Shown here: positions 35,169 to 43,134 of the stretch, piece after piece
Numbering within the stretch: the stretch's first letter is position 1
Layout: each line of letters starts with the position of its first letter
Assembly (NCBI GenBank): GCA_045646845.1
Contig: JAZRLO010000043.1
Location: 1 to 64,000, forward strand
Length of the DNA stretch: 64,000 nt
Origin: HGM04593 sp045646845
GTDB lineage: Bacteria > Bacteroidota > Bacteroidia > Bacteroidales > Bacteroidaceae
Reading direction: 5' to 3'
The notes under the pieces: generated by a model
The model's input: only the letters and a program-made list of their open reading frames with translations
What the model was told of the DNA's origin: nothing
Databases searched by the model: none
Translations under genes and position numbers: made by a program

Positions 35169-37094
35169 TTAAACCATATATAACAATGCGAGGAGAATAA
35201 TCAGTGCTCCGCAGAGGAACCAGATCGAATAGGTCTGCAGGTTTCCGCTCTGTATCGGGCGTATGAATGCGCCGGCTCTCTGTGTCCCCTTTGCCAGCAT
35301 GTCGAGCGAACCGTCGATGATTTTGCGGTCGAACCATGCGATGGGGCGGCTTATGCAGTTGAAGATAATCTTCTTTGTTACGAACATCCACACCTCATCC
35401 ATGTAGAATCTGTGGTATGCTGCGTTTATCGGGCCGCGCAGGGTTCTGTTAATCCATCTTGTGACCGGGCTGTCACCCTTCATGTACATCGCGGTCGCAA
35501 CGGCTATTCCGGCTATGGCCAGCAGCACGCTGGTTGTAGCTACAGTCGTGTCCATGTGGATAGTGTATGCCTCTCCGTTGCTGCTCACGAACTCGCCGAA
35601 CGGAATGAACCCCGCCACGCAGGTGACCGCCGCCAGTATTATCAGCGGCAGTGTCATCGTCCAATGAGCTTCGTGCGGCCTGTGTGGCTTCTCGCGGAGT
35701 TTGCCGCTGTCGTAAAGTGCTTGCTGCTCTTCATAATAGCTCTTGCCCCAGAATATCAGGTAGTAGAGCCTGAACATGTAGAATGCCGTCAGTGCAGCCA
35801 CAAGGCTCATGAATATTCCCATCCCGGCCGAATGGCTGTAGCATGCGGCCAGAATCTCGTCCTTACTGAAGAAACCGCTGAACGGCGGTATTCCGGCTAT
35901 TGCCAGGCAGGCGATGAGAAATGTCACGTGCGTAATCGGCATGTACTTTCTCAGGCCTCCCATGTTTATCTTTTCGTTGCTGTGTACTGCATGTATGATG
36001 GCTCCTGCACCAAGGAAGAGCAGAGCCTTGAACATGGCATGGGTGAAGAGGTGGAACATTGATGCCATATATCCCAGGCCTCCTGCTGCCGGGTCGTTTC
36101 CTGTGCATACTCCGAGTGCCACCATCATGAACGCTATTTGGGATATTGTGGAGAATGCAAGCACACGCTTTATGTCGGTCTGGACACATGCCACTACGGC
36201 CGCGTAAAGTGCCGTGAATGCGCCGATGTATGCTATGATTTCCAATACGTCGGGCGCATAAGCTATGAACAGCGGAAAGAGACGGGCAACCAGAAAGACA
36301 CCGGCCACGACCATGGTAGCGGCATGTATGAGTGCCGAAACCGGCGTCGGGCCCTCCATTGCGTCCGGCAACCATATGTGCAGGGGGAACATCGCGCTTT
36401 TGCCTGCGCCTCCGATGAAAATGAGCATCAGTGCGGTCGGAATCATCGCACCGGCAGCCACAAGTGCCGTAGCAGGCGGCGTGAACGAGAATGTGCCGGT
36501 GTAGTATCCGTAAATGAGTATTCCTATGAGGAAGAACAGGTCGGCGAAACGTGTCACTATAAAGGCTTTCTTTGATGCGGCGATTGCTGCCGGCTTTGTG
36601 TAGTAGAAGCCTATGAGCAGATACGACGATACGCCTACAAGTTCCCAGAATACATACATCTGGAATATGTTGGTAGCCACCACAAGACCGAGCATCGAGA
36701 ACGTGAAGAGCGAGAGGAATGCGTAGTATCTCTGGAATCCCTTCTCGCCTTCCATGTAGCCGAGCGAGTAAATATGTACCATCAGACTGATTGTGGTAAT
36801 GACCACAAGCATCATTACGGAAATTGGGCACAGGAGTATGCCCATGTCTATGCTCAAGGATGCGTCGAACGGCAACCAGTTGAAGTTGTATGGTATCAGC
36901 TCGGGAAAGACTCCGCTCGCGTCACGTCCTGCCGCGAAGTACTCTATGGCGGTACAGTACGACAATGCCGCCGTTGCCGCCAATGTCACGGTTCCTATAA
37001 TGCCGGCCGCTTTGTGCGTCATCTTCTTTCCCAGCAACCCCAATATGAGGAAACTGAGCAGCGGCAGGGCCAGTATAAATGCAGTATATCCCAT
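35169..37094 (-). CDS. nuoL: NADH-quinone oxidoreductase subunit L
   Basis: NuoL is the largest antiporter-like subunit, with the long lateral helix at its C-terminus. The 641-residue product has LPDAMEGPTPVSALIHAATM, followed by VVAGVFLVARLFPLF, and AIAGIPPFSGFFSKDEILAA. The length and the extra C-terminal amphipathic part distinguish it from NuoM and NuoN. It starts 3 bases after nuoK. Confidence 0.97.
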   Translation of the reverse strand: MGYTAFILALPLLSFLILGLLGKKMTHKAAGIIGTVTLAATAALSYCTAIEYFAAGRDASGVFPELIPYNFNWLPFDASLSIDMGILLCPISVMMLVVITTISLMVHIYSLGYMEGEKGFQRYYAFLSLFTFSMLGLVVATNIFQMYVFWELVGVSSYLLIGFYYTKPAAIAASKKAFIVTRFADLFFLIGILIYGYYTGTFSFTPPATALVAAGAMIPTALMLIFIGGAGKSAMFPLHIWLPDAMEGPTPVSALIHAATMVVAGVFLVARLFPLFIAYAPDVLEIIAYIGAFTALYAAVVACVQTDIKRVLAFSTISQIAFMMVALGVCTGNDPAAGGLGYMASMFHLFTHAMFKALLFLGAGAIIHAVHSNEKINMGGLRKYMPITHVTFLIACLAIAGIPPFSGFFSKDEILAACYSHSAGMGIFMSLVAALTAFYMFRLYYLIFWGKSYYEEQQALYDSGKLREKPHRPHEAHWTMTLPLIILAAVTCVAGFIPFGEFVSSNGEAYTIHMDTTVATTSVLLAIAGIAVATAMYMKGDSPVTRWINRTLRGPINAAYHRFYMDEVWMFVTKKIIFNCISRPIAWFDRKIIDGSLDMLAKGTQRAGAFIRPIQSGNLQTYSIWFLCGALIILLALLYMV

Positions 37095-37097
37095 ACT

Positions 37098-37409
37098 TTA
37101 GTTCTTTAGGTTCTTCAGTCTCTTTATATGTATCGAATGCACGTTTCTGTAAACGTTTATTATTATGGCTATTGCCACGGCGGTCTCGGCGGCGGCAACA
37201 CCTATGCCGAACAACGAGAACATGTATCCCTCGAGGTGCGAGGGGTGGCAATAAGCATTGAAAACAGCAAAGTTTATGTCAACGGCATTGAGCATCAGCT
37301 CTGTGCTGATAAGCAGTGAGACAAGGTTGCGTCGGGTAAAGAAACCGAAGACTCCTATGAAGAAGAGCACTGCCGACAGTATCAAAAGGTATTCTAAAGG
37401 TATCGTCAT
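37098..37409 (-). CDS. nuoK: NADH-quinone oxidoreductase subunit K
   Basis: NuoK is a small three-helix membrane subunit (MrpC-like). The 103-residue product keeps the essential glutamate E37 in LLISTELMLNAVDINF and the second conserved glutamate in ETAVAIAIIIN. Length and position between nuoJ and nuoL are canonical; the gap to nuoJ is 5 bases. Confidence 0.96.
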   Translation of the reverse strand: MTIPLEYLLILSAVLFFIGVFGFFTRRNLVSLLISTELMLNAVDINFAVFNAYCHPSHLEGYMFSLFGIGVAAAETAVAIAIIINVYRNVHSIHIKRLKNLKN

Positions 37410-37414
37410 ATCTT

Positions 37415-37918
37415 CTATTTTTTACGTGCAATCATTATGGCTCCCACGGTGCAGGCAAGAAGCAGTACGCTCATTACCTCAAAGGGGAGTATGTAGTTGT
37501 ATTTCCCAGTTCCCATAAGTGCCGTTCCCAGTTCCTTCATGCCGACACCGGCTGTGGAGAAATTCTCACCGGCAAAGTTCGTGCCGGTTATAAGGTATAT
37601 GGTTATGGCCATTCCTGTAAGTGCCGTAGCCATTCCTGCAATGTACCGGCGGATGGATGTCTGCGTCACATCAACGCTTCCTTTGCCAATTAGCAGGATG
37701 GCGAAGATGAACAGTACGACGATTCCGCCGGCATATACGGCTATCTGCACGGCTCCCAGGAACGTATAATGTATCATGAAGTATAGTCCCGCCGTACCGA
37801 ACAGCACGAAGAGCAGCAGGGTGGTGGCGCGCATTATCTTGCTCGATGTCACGGCAAATATCGCCGAAACAATCATCAGAACAGCAAGCCCCGAAAATAT
37901 TATGATGTTTATGTCCAT
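37415..37918 (-). CDS. nuoJ: NADH-quinone oxidoreductase subunit J
   Basis: NuoJ is a five-helix membrane subunit of complex I. The 167-residue product has the conserved YFMIHYTFLGAVQIAVYAGG and IVVLFIFAILLIG, typical of NuoJ, and a basic C-terminus (IMIARKK). It starts 3 bases after nuoI. Confidence 0.96.
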   Translation of the reverse strand: MDINIIIFSGLAVLMIVSAIFAVTSSKIMRATTLLLFVLFGTAGLYFMIHYTFLGAVQIAVYAGGIVVLFIFAILLIGKGSVDVTQTSIRRYIAGMATALTGMAITIYLITGTNFAGENFSTAGVGMKELGTALMGTGKYNYILPFEVMSVLLLACTVGAIMIARKK

Positions 37919-37921
37919 ATG

Positions 37922-38371
37922 CTATCTGTTTAGTTTGATTATCAATTTGTTGCGGTCGAATACGGCATTCTCGAAGTCATTGCTGAATTCTATGGCCTCT
38001 TTGGGGCAGGCATTCACGCACAACTGGCAGAACATGCATGAACCGAGGTCGTAACTGTATTCAACCAGCACCTTGCGGCTCTTTCCGCTCTCCTCGTCAA
38101 CCACATTCTTTGTGGTTATTGAAATTGTTCCGTTCGGGCAGCTGCTCTGGCACAGTCCGCATGCGATGCACTTGTTGTTCCCGTTCTCGTCGTGCGGCAT
38201 GCGCAGCACGGCGCGGTGCCTCTCGGGGATCTTCAGTTCCTTCCTGTTCTCGGGGTAGCACTCTGTGACCTTTTTGGTGAAGAACTCCCGTAGTGTCACT
38301 CCCATTCCGGTTGCCAGTGAACCGATGGCAGAGAATATATTACCTATGTATGTGTTCTTGAATTTGCCCAT
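37922..38371 (-). CDS. nuoI: NADH-quinone oxidoreductase subunit I
   Basis: NuoI carries the two [4Fe-4S] clusters (N6a, N6b) that pass electrons toward NuoB. The 149-residue product shows both ferredoxin motifs: C68xxC71xxC74xxxC78 (CIACGLCQSSCPNG) and C112xxC115xxC118xxxC122 (CMFCQLCVNACPKEA). In complexes without NuoEFG, such as cyanobacterial NDH-1, ferredoxin docks near this subunit. Confidence 0.97.
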   Translation of the reverse strand: MGKFKNTYIGNIFSAIGSLATGMGVTLREFFTKKVTECYPENRKELKIPERHRAVLRMPHDENGNNKCIACGLCQSSCPNGTISITTKNVVDEESGKSRKVLVEYSYDLGSCMFCQLCVNACPKEAIEFSNDFENAVFDRNKLIIKLNR

Positions 38372-38383
38372 AATACAGTGTTT

Positions 38384-39460
38384 TTAGAGTGTCCAGCCCA
38401 TGACTACGCATATTGTCATTATGAGAAGGTTCAGCAGGCCTATCGGCACAAGATATTTCCATTCGAGTATAAGTACCTGGTCTATGCGGAGGCGCGGGAA
38501 GGTCCATCTTATCCACATGAGAATCCAGATTACGAAGAATGTCTTTCCCATGAACCATACAAGCCCGGGAATGTATGTCATGATTTCGTTGAATCCGTCA
38601 AGCCCGGGAATGTACAATGGTGCCCAGCCGCCCAGGAATATGGTTGAGGCTATGCCGGCTATGATGAACATGTTCATGAACTCGGCTACGTAAAAGAGTC
38701 CGAATCCCATGCCTGAATATTCGGTGTGGAAACCGGCCGTAAGTTCCGATTCGGCCTCGGGCAGGTCGAAGGGCGCACGGTTAGTCTCGGCATTTCCGGC
38801 AATTATGTATATGATGAACGCAACAAGTGCCGGCAAGTGTCCGCGCATTATGAACCATCCTTTTGTCTGTATCTCCACGACCTCGCTTATCTGCATGGTG
38901 CCGCTGAGCACGACGAGAGTGAGCAGGCTCAGTCCCATGGAGAGTTCATAGCTTATCATCTGTCCGCCGCTACGCATCGCGCCTATCATGGAGAACTTGT
39001 TGTTGCTGCTCCATCCGGCAAGCAGTATGCCGAGTATTCCGAACGATGAGGCCGCCATTATGAAAAACACGCCGATGTTGAAGTCGAGGACCTGTAGGCC
39101 GTCGGCAAACGGAAGGCAACTGAACGTAATCACCGAACTCATTATTACCAAGAACGGTGCAAGGTTGTACAGTGCGCGGTCGGAATTCCTTATCTCTATT
39201 ATCTCTTTGAACAGCATTTTCAGTACGTCCGCGAACACTTGCAGTATGCCCCAGGGACCTACGCGGTTGGGACCCAGACGGCACTGGAATGCCGCGCACA
39301 CCTTGCGTTCCATGAATATCATTATTATGGCGAATATAAGGTATGCCACCAAAACGCATACGGCTATCAGGGCGCACTCGACGAGTGTCGCCGCCGATGG
39401 CGGCAGTACAGAGTGCAAGTAGCTGTCAATTGCTGTCGTTATTGATGAAATGTCAAGCAT
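38384..39460 (-). CDS. nuoH: NADH-quinone oxidoreductase subunit H
   Basis: NuoH links the peripheral arm to the membrane arm and forms the quinone pocket. The 358-residue product has CRLGPNRVGPWGILQVFAD and the acidic APFDLPEAESELTAGF, both hallmark segments, and eight hydrophobic helices. It lies 11 bases downstream of nuoCD. Confidence 0.97.
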   Translation of the reverse strand: MLDISSITTAIDSYLHSVLPPSAATLVECALIAVCVLVAYLIFAIIMIFMERKVCAAFQCRLGPNRVGPWGILQVFADVLKMLFKEIIEIRNSDRALYNLAPFLVIMSSVITFSCLPFADGLQVLDFNIGVFFIMAASSFGILGILLAGWSSNNKFSMIGAMRSGGQMISYELSMGLSLLTLVVLSGTMQISEVVEIQTKGWFIMRGHLPALVAFIIYIIAGNAETNRAPFDLPEAESELTAGFHTEYSGMGFGLFYVAEFMNMFIIAGIASTIFLGGWAPLYIPGLDGFNEIMTYIPGLVWFMGKTFFVIWILMWIRWTFPRLRIDQVLILEWKYLVPIGLLNLLIMTICVVMGWTL

Positions 39461-39471
39461 GTTTCTTCTTT

Positions 39472-41037
39472 TTATCGGTCAATATCGGGGATTACGTAAT
39501 CGAGGGATGCACCTATTGTTATAAGGTCCGCGACTTTGCCGCCTTTCATTATGCTCTGTGCCGCGGCTATGAGCGGAAGCCCCATGGGACGGAACTTTAC
39601 CCTGTAGGGCATCTTGTCGCCACGGCTGTCGATGAATACGCCGAATTCGCCGCGCGCCCCCTCGACCGACGCGAAATACTCGCCTTCGGGCAGTTTTATT
39701 ATCAGCTTTGTCTTTGCCTTGTATTCGCCGGCAGGTATGTTGTCAATAAGCAGTTCTATTATGTTTATTGACTCAACAATCTCTTCAAGCCTGACGAGGA
39801 GCCGCGCGTAGCAGTCGCCTTCGGTGTGCAATATCTCCTTGAAGTCAATCTTTCCGTATAGCGAGTAAGGGTGACGTTTGCGCACGTCGCACGCCCATCC
39901 CGAAGCACGTCCTGTACCTCCTGTCGCACCGAACGATATCGCGTCCTCGCGCGAAAGTATTCCTACGCCGATAGTGCGGTTGCGGAATATGACGTTGTTC
40001 ACAAGTATGTCATAGTACTCCTTCAGCCGTCTCTTCTGGTCTTTGCAGTACTCCTTTACCTTCTCGGCAAAGCCGGGGGTTATGTCGTCCTGCACACCGC
40101 CAATGACGTTGTAGTTCTGGATAAGCCTTCCTCCCGTCACCTCTTCCATTATCTTCAGCACCTTCTCGCGGTCGCGGAAACCGTATATGAATGTGGTTAT
40201 CGAACCCATGTCCATTGCCATGCACGAGAACATGAGCAAGTGCGAGTCAATCCTCTGCAGTTCGTCCATGATGGTGCGTATGTACTCAGCGCGCTCGGGT
40301 ACCTCAAGCCCCATGGCTTTCTCTATGCACATGCACAGTGCATGGCGGTTGTGGTGCGCGCTCAGGTAGTCGAGCCTGTCGGTGAATGCCAGCAGTTGGG
40401 GGTATGTCCTGCTTTCGCAAAGTTTTTCTATTCCGCGGTGTATGTAGCCGCAGTGTATGTCTATCTTTCGGACGACCTCTCCCTCGAGCGAAAGACGGAA
40501 ACGCAGGACTCCGTGAGTCGCGGGGTGCTGAGGGCCTATGTTTATGACAAATTGGTCGTAGTGCAGTATCTTCAGTTTCTCCACAAGTTCGGCAAGCTGC
40601 TTCTCTTCCGCAATGTCATATTCGCGGTGTATCTCTTCGTTCTTCTCGCCTTCGAGCCTTATCGGGTTCAGTTCCTCGCTCTGGTCGTAATCCTTGCGGA
40701 GCGGAAAGCCTACCCAGTCGTTGCGCAGGAAGAGCCTTCTCATATCGGGGTGCCCGGTGAACTCTATTCCGTAGAAGTCGTATATCTCGCGTTCGTAAAT
40801 TTCGGCAATCTTCCATATGTCGCTGACGGTAGGTATCTGCGGGGTGGTGCGGTCTGCCGTGCGTACGGCAAGTTCCGCTGTCTCCTGTGTGCAACTGTTC
40901 TCGAGCATGTATATGGCACCCAGCCCCTCCTCTTTCCAGTCCATTCCAACCATTTCGCGCAAGAAGTCCATGCCTTCGCTGCGCAGGGCGAGCATTGTCT
41001 CCCTGAACTCCTTTATTCCAACAAATCGGGTATCCAT
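39472..41037 (-). CDS. nuoCD: Fused NADH-quinone oxidoreductase subunits C and D
   Basis: A single 521-residue protein. Residues about 1-150 are the NuoC (30 kDa) part, with EREIYDFYGIEFTGHPDMRR; residues about 160-521 are the NuoD (49 kDa) part, with IGPQHPATHGVLRFRLSLEG and FGATGGTGRASGWACDVR. NuoD helps form the quinone site. The start is the ATG at 41037, overlapping the nuoB TGA by one base and preceded by an AGGAGG Shine-Dalgarno; the adjacent GTG at 41040 would add one residue. The fusion is known from other bacteria, including E. coli. Confidence 0.96.
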   Translation of the reverse strand: MDTRFVGIKEFRETMLALRSEGMDFLREMVGMDWKEEGLGAIYMLENSCTQETAELAVRTADRTTPQIPTVSDIWKIAEIYEREIYDFYGIEFTGHPDMRRLFLRNDWVGFPLRKDYDQSEELNPIRLEGEKNEEIHREYDIAEEKQLAELVEKLKILHYDQFVINIGPQHPATHGVLRFRLSLEGEVVRKIDIHCGYIHRGIEKLCESRTYPQLLAFTDRLDYLSAHHNRHALCMCIEKAMGLEVPERAEYIRTIMDELQRIDSHLLMFSCMAMDMGSITTFIYGFRDREKVLKIMEEVTGGRLIQNYNVIGGVQDDITPGFAEKVKEYCKDQKRRLKEYYDILVNNVIFRNRTIGVGILSREDAISFGATGGTGRASGWACDVRKRHPYSLYGKIDFKEILHTEGDCYARLLVRLEEIVESINIIELLIDNIPAGEYKAKTKLIIKLPEGEYFASVEGARGEFGVFIDSRGDKMPYRVKFRPMGLPLIAAAQSIMKGGKVADLITIGASLDYVIPDIDR

Positions 41038-41672
41038 CACTTCTCCTCCTTTTTGATAGGTGCGTTAGTTACTGTAATGGGTTCATTCGGTGTCTCGCTC
41101 CTCTTCTGGTGCCTGTTCTTTCCGCCAAGGAACTTTTCCACTTTTACCTTGCGCTGCAGCTGCATCATACCGTACATCAAAGCCTCGGGTCGCGGTGGGC
41201 ATCCAGGGATATATACGTCAACCGGTATTATTTTGTCTATTCCGTTAAGCACGTGGTACGACCCTTTGAAGGGTCCGCCGCCAATGGCGCATCCTCCTAC
41301 CGCAATGACATATTTGGGCTCTGACATCTGGTCGTAGAGCCTTTTCAGTACAGGTGCCATCTTGTGGGTAATGGTGCCGGCGCACATTATAAGGTCGGCC
41401 TGTCGCGGTGAATTTCTCGTGACCTCGAAGCCGAAACGTGCGAAGTCGTATCGCGCGGCACCGATGGACATGAACTCAATTCCGCAACAGCTGGTGGCGA
41501 ACGTGAGTGACCACAGGGAGTTGCTGCGTCCCCAGTTTATCAGGTCGTCGAGCTTGCCGACAATGACATTCGTGCGTTCTTTGTTTACCTCGGCAATGAG
41601 GGCTTCAAGCGTCTCGTTGTCCTTGAACTCCTCATATGGTATGGATTTTATCTTAGGCTTTCTCATTTCCAT
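41037..41672 (-). CDS. nuoB: NADH-quinone oxidoreductase subunit B
   Basis: NuoB holds cluster N2, which reduces quinone. The 211-residue product has the unusual tandem-cysteine motif C62C63 (ATSCCGIEFMS) plus C128 (VGGCAIGGGPF) and C158 (IPGCPPRPEA), the four N2 ligands. MEMRKPKIKSIPYEEFKD fits the Bacteroidales start; an internal ATG at 41666 is an alternative. It overlaps nuoA by 10 bases and nuoCD by one. The C-terminal tail of about 40 residues is basic and poorly conserved. Confidence 0.97.
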   Translation of the reverse strand: MEMRKPKIKSIPYEEFKDNETLEALIAEVNKERTNVIVGKLDDLINWGRSNSLWSLTFATSCCGIEFMSIGAARYDFARFGFEVTRNSPRQADLIMCAGTITHKMAPVLKRLYDQMSEPKYVIAVGGCAIGGGPFKGSYHVLNGIDKIIPVDVYIPGCPPRPEALMYGMMQLQRKVKVEKFLGGKNRHQKRSETPNEPITVTNAPIKKEEK

Positions 41673-42013
41673 TCAAGTGCTTTCTTCCGCCATGCGTATG
41701 CAAGGCCGAGTATGAGGAACGATAGAAAAAATGCTATTCCGACAATCGCTTTTGTCCCGAGTTCATGGACTATCGTGGCCCAGGGGAACAGGAATACGGC
41801 TTCGATATCGAACATCAGGAACAGAATGGCGAACAGGTAGTATCCCGTCCTGAAATGTATCCAGGTACTTCCTTGTGTGGGGATACCGCACTCATAAGTC
41901 TCGCCCTTCTGCCTGTTGAAGCTGCGCGGCGAAATCCACCTTGTCAGAACCATGATTATGCCAACGAATACTATTGAGGCTACAATCATTGTGAAAAGCA
42001 GTATAAGGTTCAT
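41663..42013 (-). CDS. nuoA: NADH-quinone oxidoreductase subunit A
   Basis: NuoA is a three-helix subunit at the junction of the two arms. The 116-residue product has the conserved loop YECGIPTQGS and the second helix FLMFDIEAVFLFPWA. It is the first gene of the ten-gene operon nuoA-B-CD-H-I-J-K-L-M-N. The genes encoding NuoE, NuoF and NuoG, the NADH-oxidising module, are not in the window. Confidence 0.96.
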   Translation of the reverse strand: MNLILLFTMIVASIVFVGIIMVLTRWISPRSFNRQKGETYECGIPTQGSTWIHFRTGYYLFAILFLMFDIEAVFLFPWATIVHELGTKAIVGIAFFLSFLILGLAYAWRKKALEWK

Positions 42014-42048
42014 GGTTGCTTGTTTTGTATGTTTCCTTTATAAACAAC

Positions 42049-42074
42049 GCTATGCCACGTTTGTGTGGCATAGC
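42049..42074 (-). repeat. Hairpin at the 5' end of the nuo transcript
   Basis: A perfect 10-bp inverted repeat (42049-42058 with 42065-42074) with a 6-base loop lies in the nuoA leader. It sits directly downstream of the predicted -7 box, so the mRNA would begin with it. Confidence 0.65.
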
Positions 42075-42079
42075 TGTCG

Positions 42080-42087
42080 CAAAGTTA
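42080..42087 (-). promoter_or_regulatory. Predicted -7 element of the nuo operon
   Basis: TAACTTTG on the minus strand matches TAnnTTTG exactly. It is 67 bases from the nuoA start. A -33 TTTG at the right distance was not found (the nearest is 27 bases upstream). Confidence 0.45.
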
Positions 42088-42171
42088 TAAAAAATAAGTG
42101 TCGGGGTGGTTTTACAAAAACGCTGATTTTTTTGCCGTTTTCACTATTTTAACCAATTTTAAACATAGGGG

Positions 42172-42945
42172 CTAACCAATGGCGGAGTCGAGTATCATCA
42201 TTGTCACGAATCCGGTGGCAAAGCCTATTGTTCCTACATTGCTGTGCTCTCCCGATTGTGATGACGGTATTAGTTCTTCTACAACTACATACAGCATGGC
42301 GCCGGCCGCGAACGATAGCAGTACCGGCATCGCGCCCATGCTGTCTTCGAGGAAGAACATGGTGGCCAGTGCGGCAACCGGCTCCACGAGCCCCGAAAGC
42401 GCGCCCCATGTGAATGCGGTGCGCTTGCTCTTGTTTTCGTTGCGTAGCGGAATTGATATTATGGCTCCTTCGGGTATGTTCTGTATTGCCATACCTATCG
42501 AAAGAGCCAGTGCACCGGCAACGGTCAGGTTTGTGTCACCGTTCATTACTCCGGCGAATACTACACCCACAGCCATGCCTTCCGGTATGTTGTGCAGTGC
42601 CACGGCGAGAATCATCTTTATGGAGCGCGGCAAACGGGATTCCGGTCCTTCGGAGCCTTTTTCGTCGATATGCTGGTGAGGTATCAGCGTGTCAAGCATC
42701 AACAGGAAACAGATACCTCCGATGAAACCGAGAATGACCGGCACCGCGTTGGAAAAACCTTCGCCGGCCTGCTCGAATGCAGGTTGCAGCAGCGACCAGA
42801 AACTCGCGGCGACCATTACGCCCGAAGCGAATCCCAGCATGGCCTTGTTGACGAAAGGCGAAATCCTGTCGCGGAGCAGGAATACGAATGCGGCTCCTGT
42901 AACCGTTCCAAGAAAAGGTGTTGTCAAACCAAGTAGAATTTCCAT
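42172..42945 (-). CDS. ZIP-family divalent metal transporter (GufA/ZupT type)
   Basis: ZIP proteins import zinc and other divalent metals. The 257-residue protein has eight hydrophobic helices and the metal-site motifs of helices 4 and 5: LHNIPEGMAVG and IQNIPEGAIIS. A short His-containing loop (PHQHIDEKG) lies between helices 3 and 4. Compared with ZupT, the substrate cannot be told from sequence. It is a single gene, with the nuo operon leader downstream and divergent purL upstream. Confidence 0.9.
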   Translation of the reverse strand: MEILLGLTTPFLGTVTGAAFVFLLRDRISPFVNKAMLGFASGVMVAASFWSLLQPAFEQAGEGFSNAVPVILGFIGGICFLLMLDTLIPHQHIDEKGSEGPESRLPRSIKMILAVALHNIPEGMAVGVVFAGVMNGDTNLTVAGALALSIGMAIQNIPEGAIISIPLRNENKSKRTAFTWGALSGLVEPVAALATMFFLEDSMGAMPVLLSFAAGAMLYVVVEELIPSSQSGEHSNVGTIGFATGFVTMMILDSAIG

Positions 42946-42974
42946 CTTGTATTAATTTTATGAAATGTTACATG

Positions 42975-42982
42975 CAAAGTTA
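42975..42982 (-). promoter_or_regulatory. Predicted -7 element of the ZIP transporter gene
   Basis: TAACTTTG on the minus strand, 29 bases from the ATG at 42945. No clear -33 element was found. Confidence 0.45.
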
Positions 42983-43049
42983 TCAAATTTTCCGTAGTAG
43001 CTCCCCTGTGTGCATAAAATAATGCCGCGCGATAACAAATGTTTGCATT

Positions 43050-43083
43050 TTTGCCCTTATGTTATTTTTTATGACTATCTTTG
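43050..43083 (+). promoter_or_regulatory. Predicted promoter of purL
   Basis: TTTG (43050-43053), 22 bases, then TATCTTTG (43076-43083), an exact -7 match. The purL ATG lies 51 bases downstream. Confidence 0.6.
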
Positions 43084-43134
43084 CCTATCAAGCGAATTAA
43101 GGCGAAAACAACACAATACATAATAGAATCTTAT

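Noticed and set aside
35863..36831. A 322-codon minus-strand frame inside nuoL
   Set aside because: Same-strand alternative frame of nuoL; Arg/His-rich translation with no hydrophobic helices and no start context.
39871..41337. A 488-codon open frame on the plus strand opposite nuoCD and nuoB
   Set aside because: It is antisense to genes with unmistakable motifs, its product has no family pattern, and it arises from codon bias in the nuo genes.
43081..43134. Longer purL start at TTG 43081
   Set aside because: It would begin inside the TATCTTTG promoter box and adds 18 residues unlike the family.
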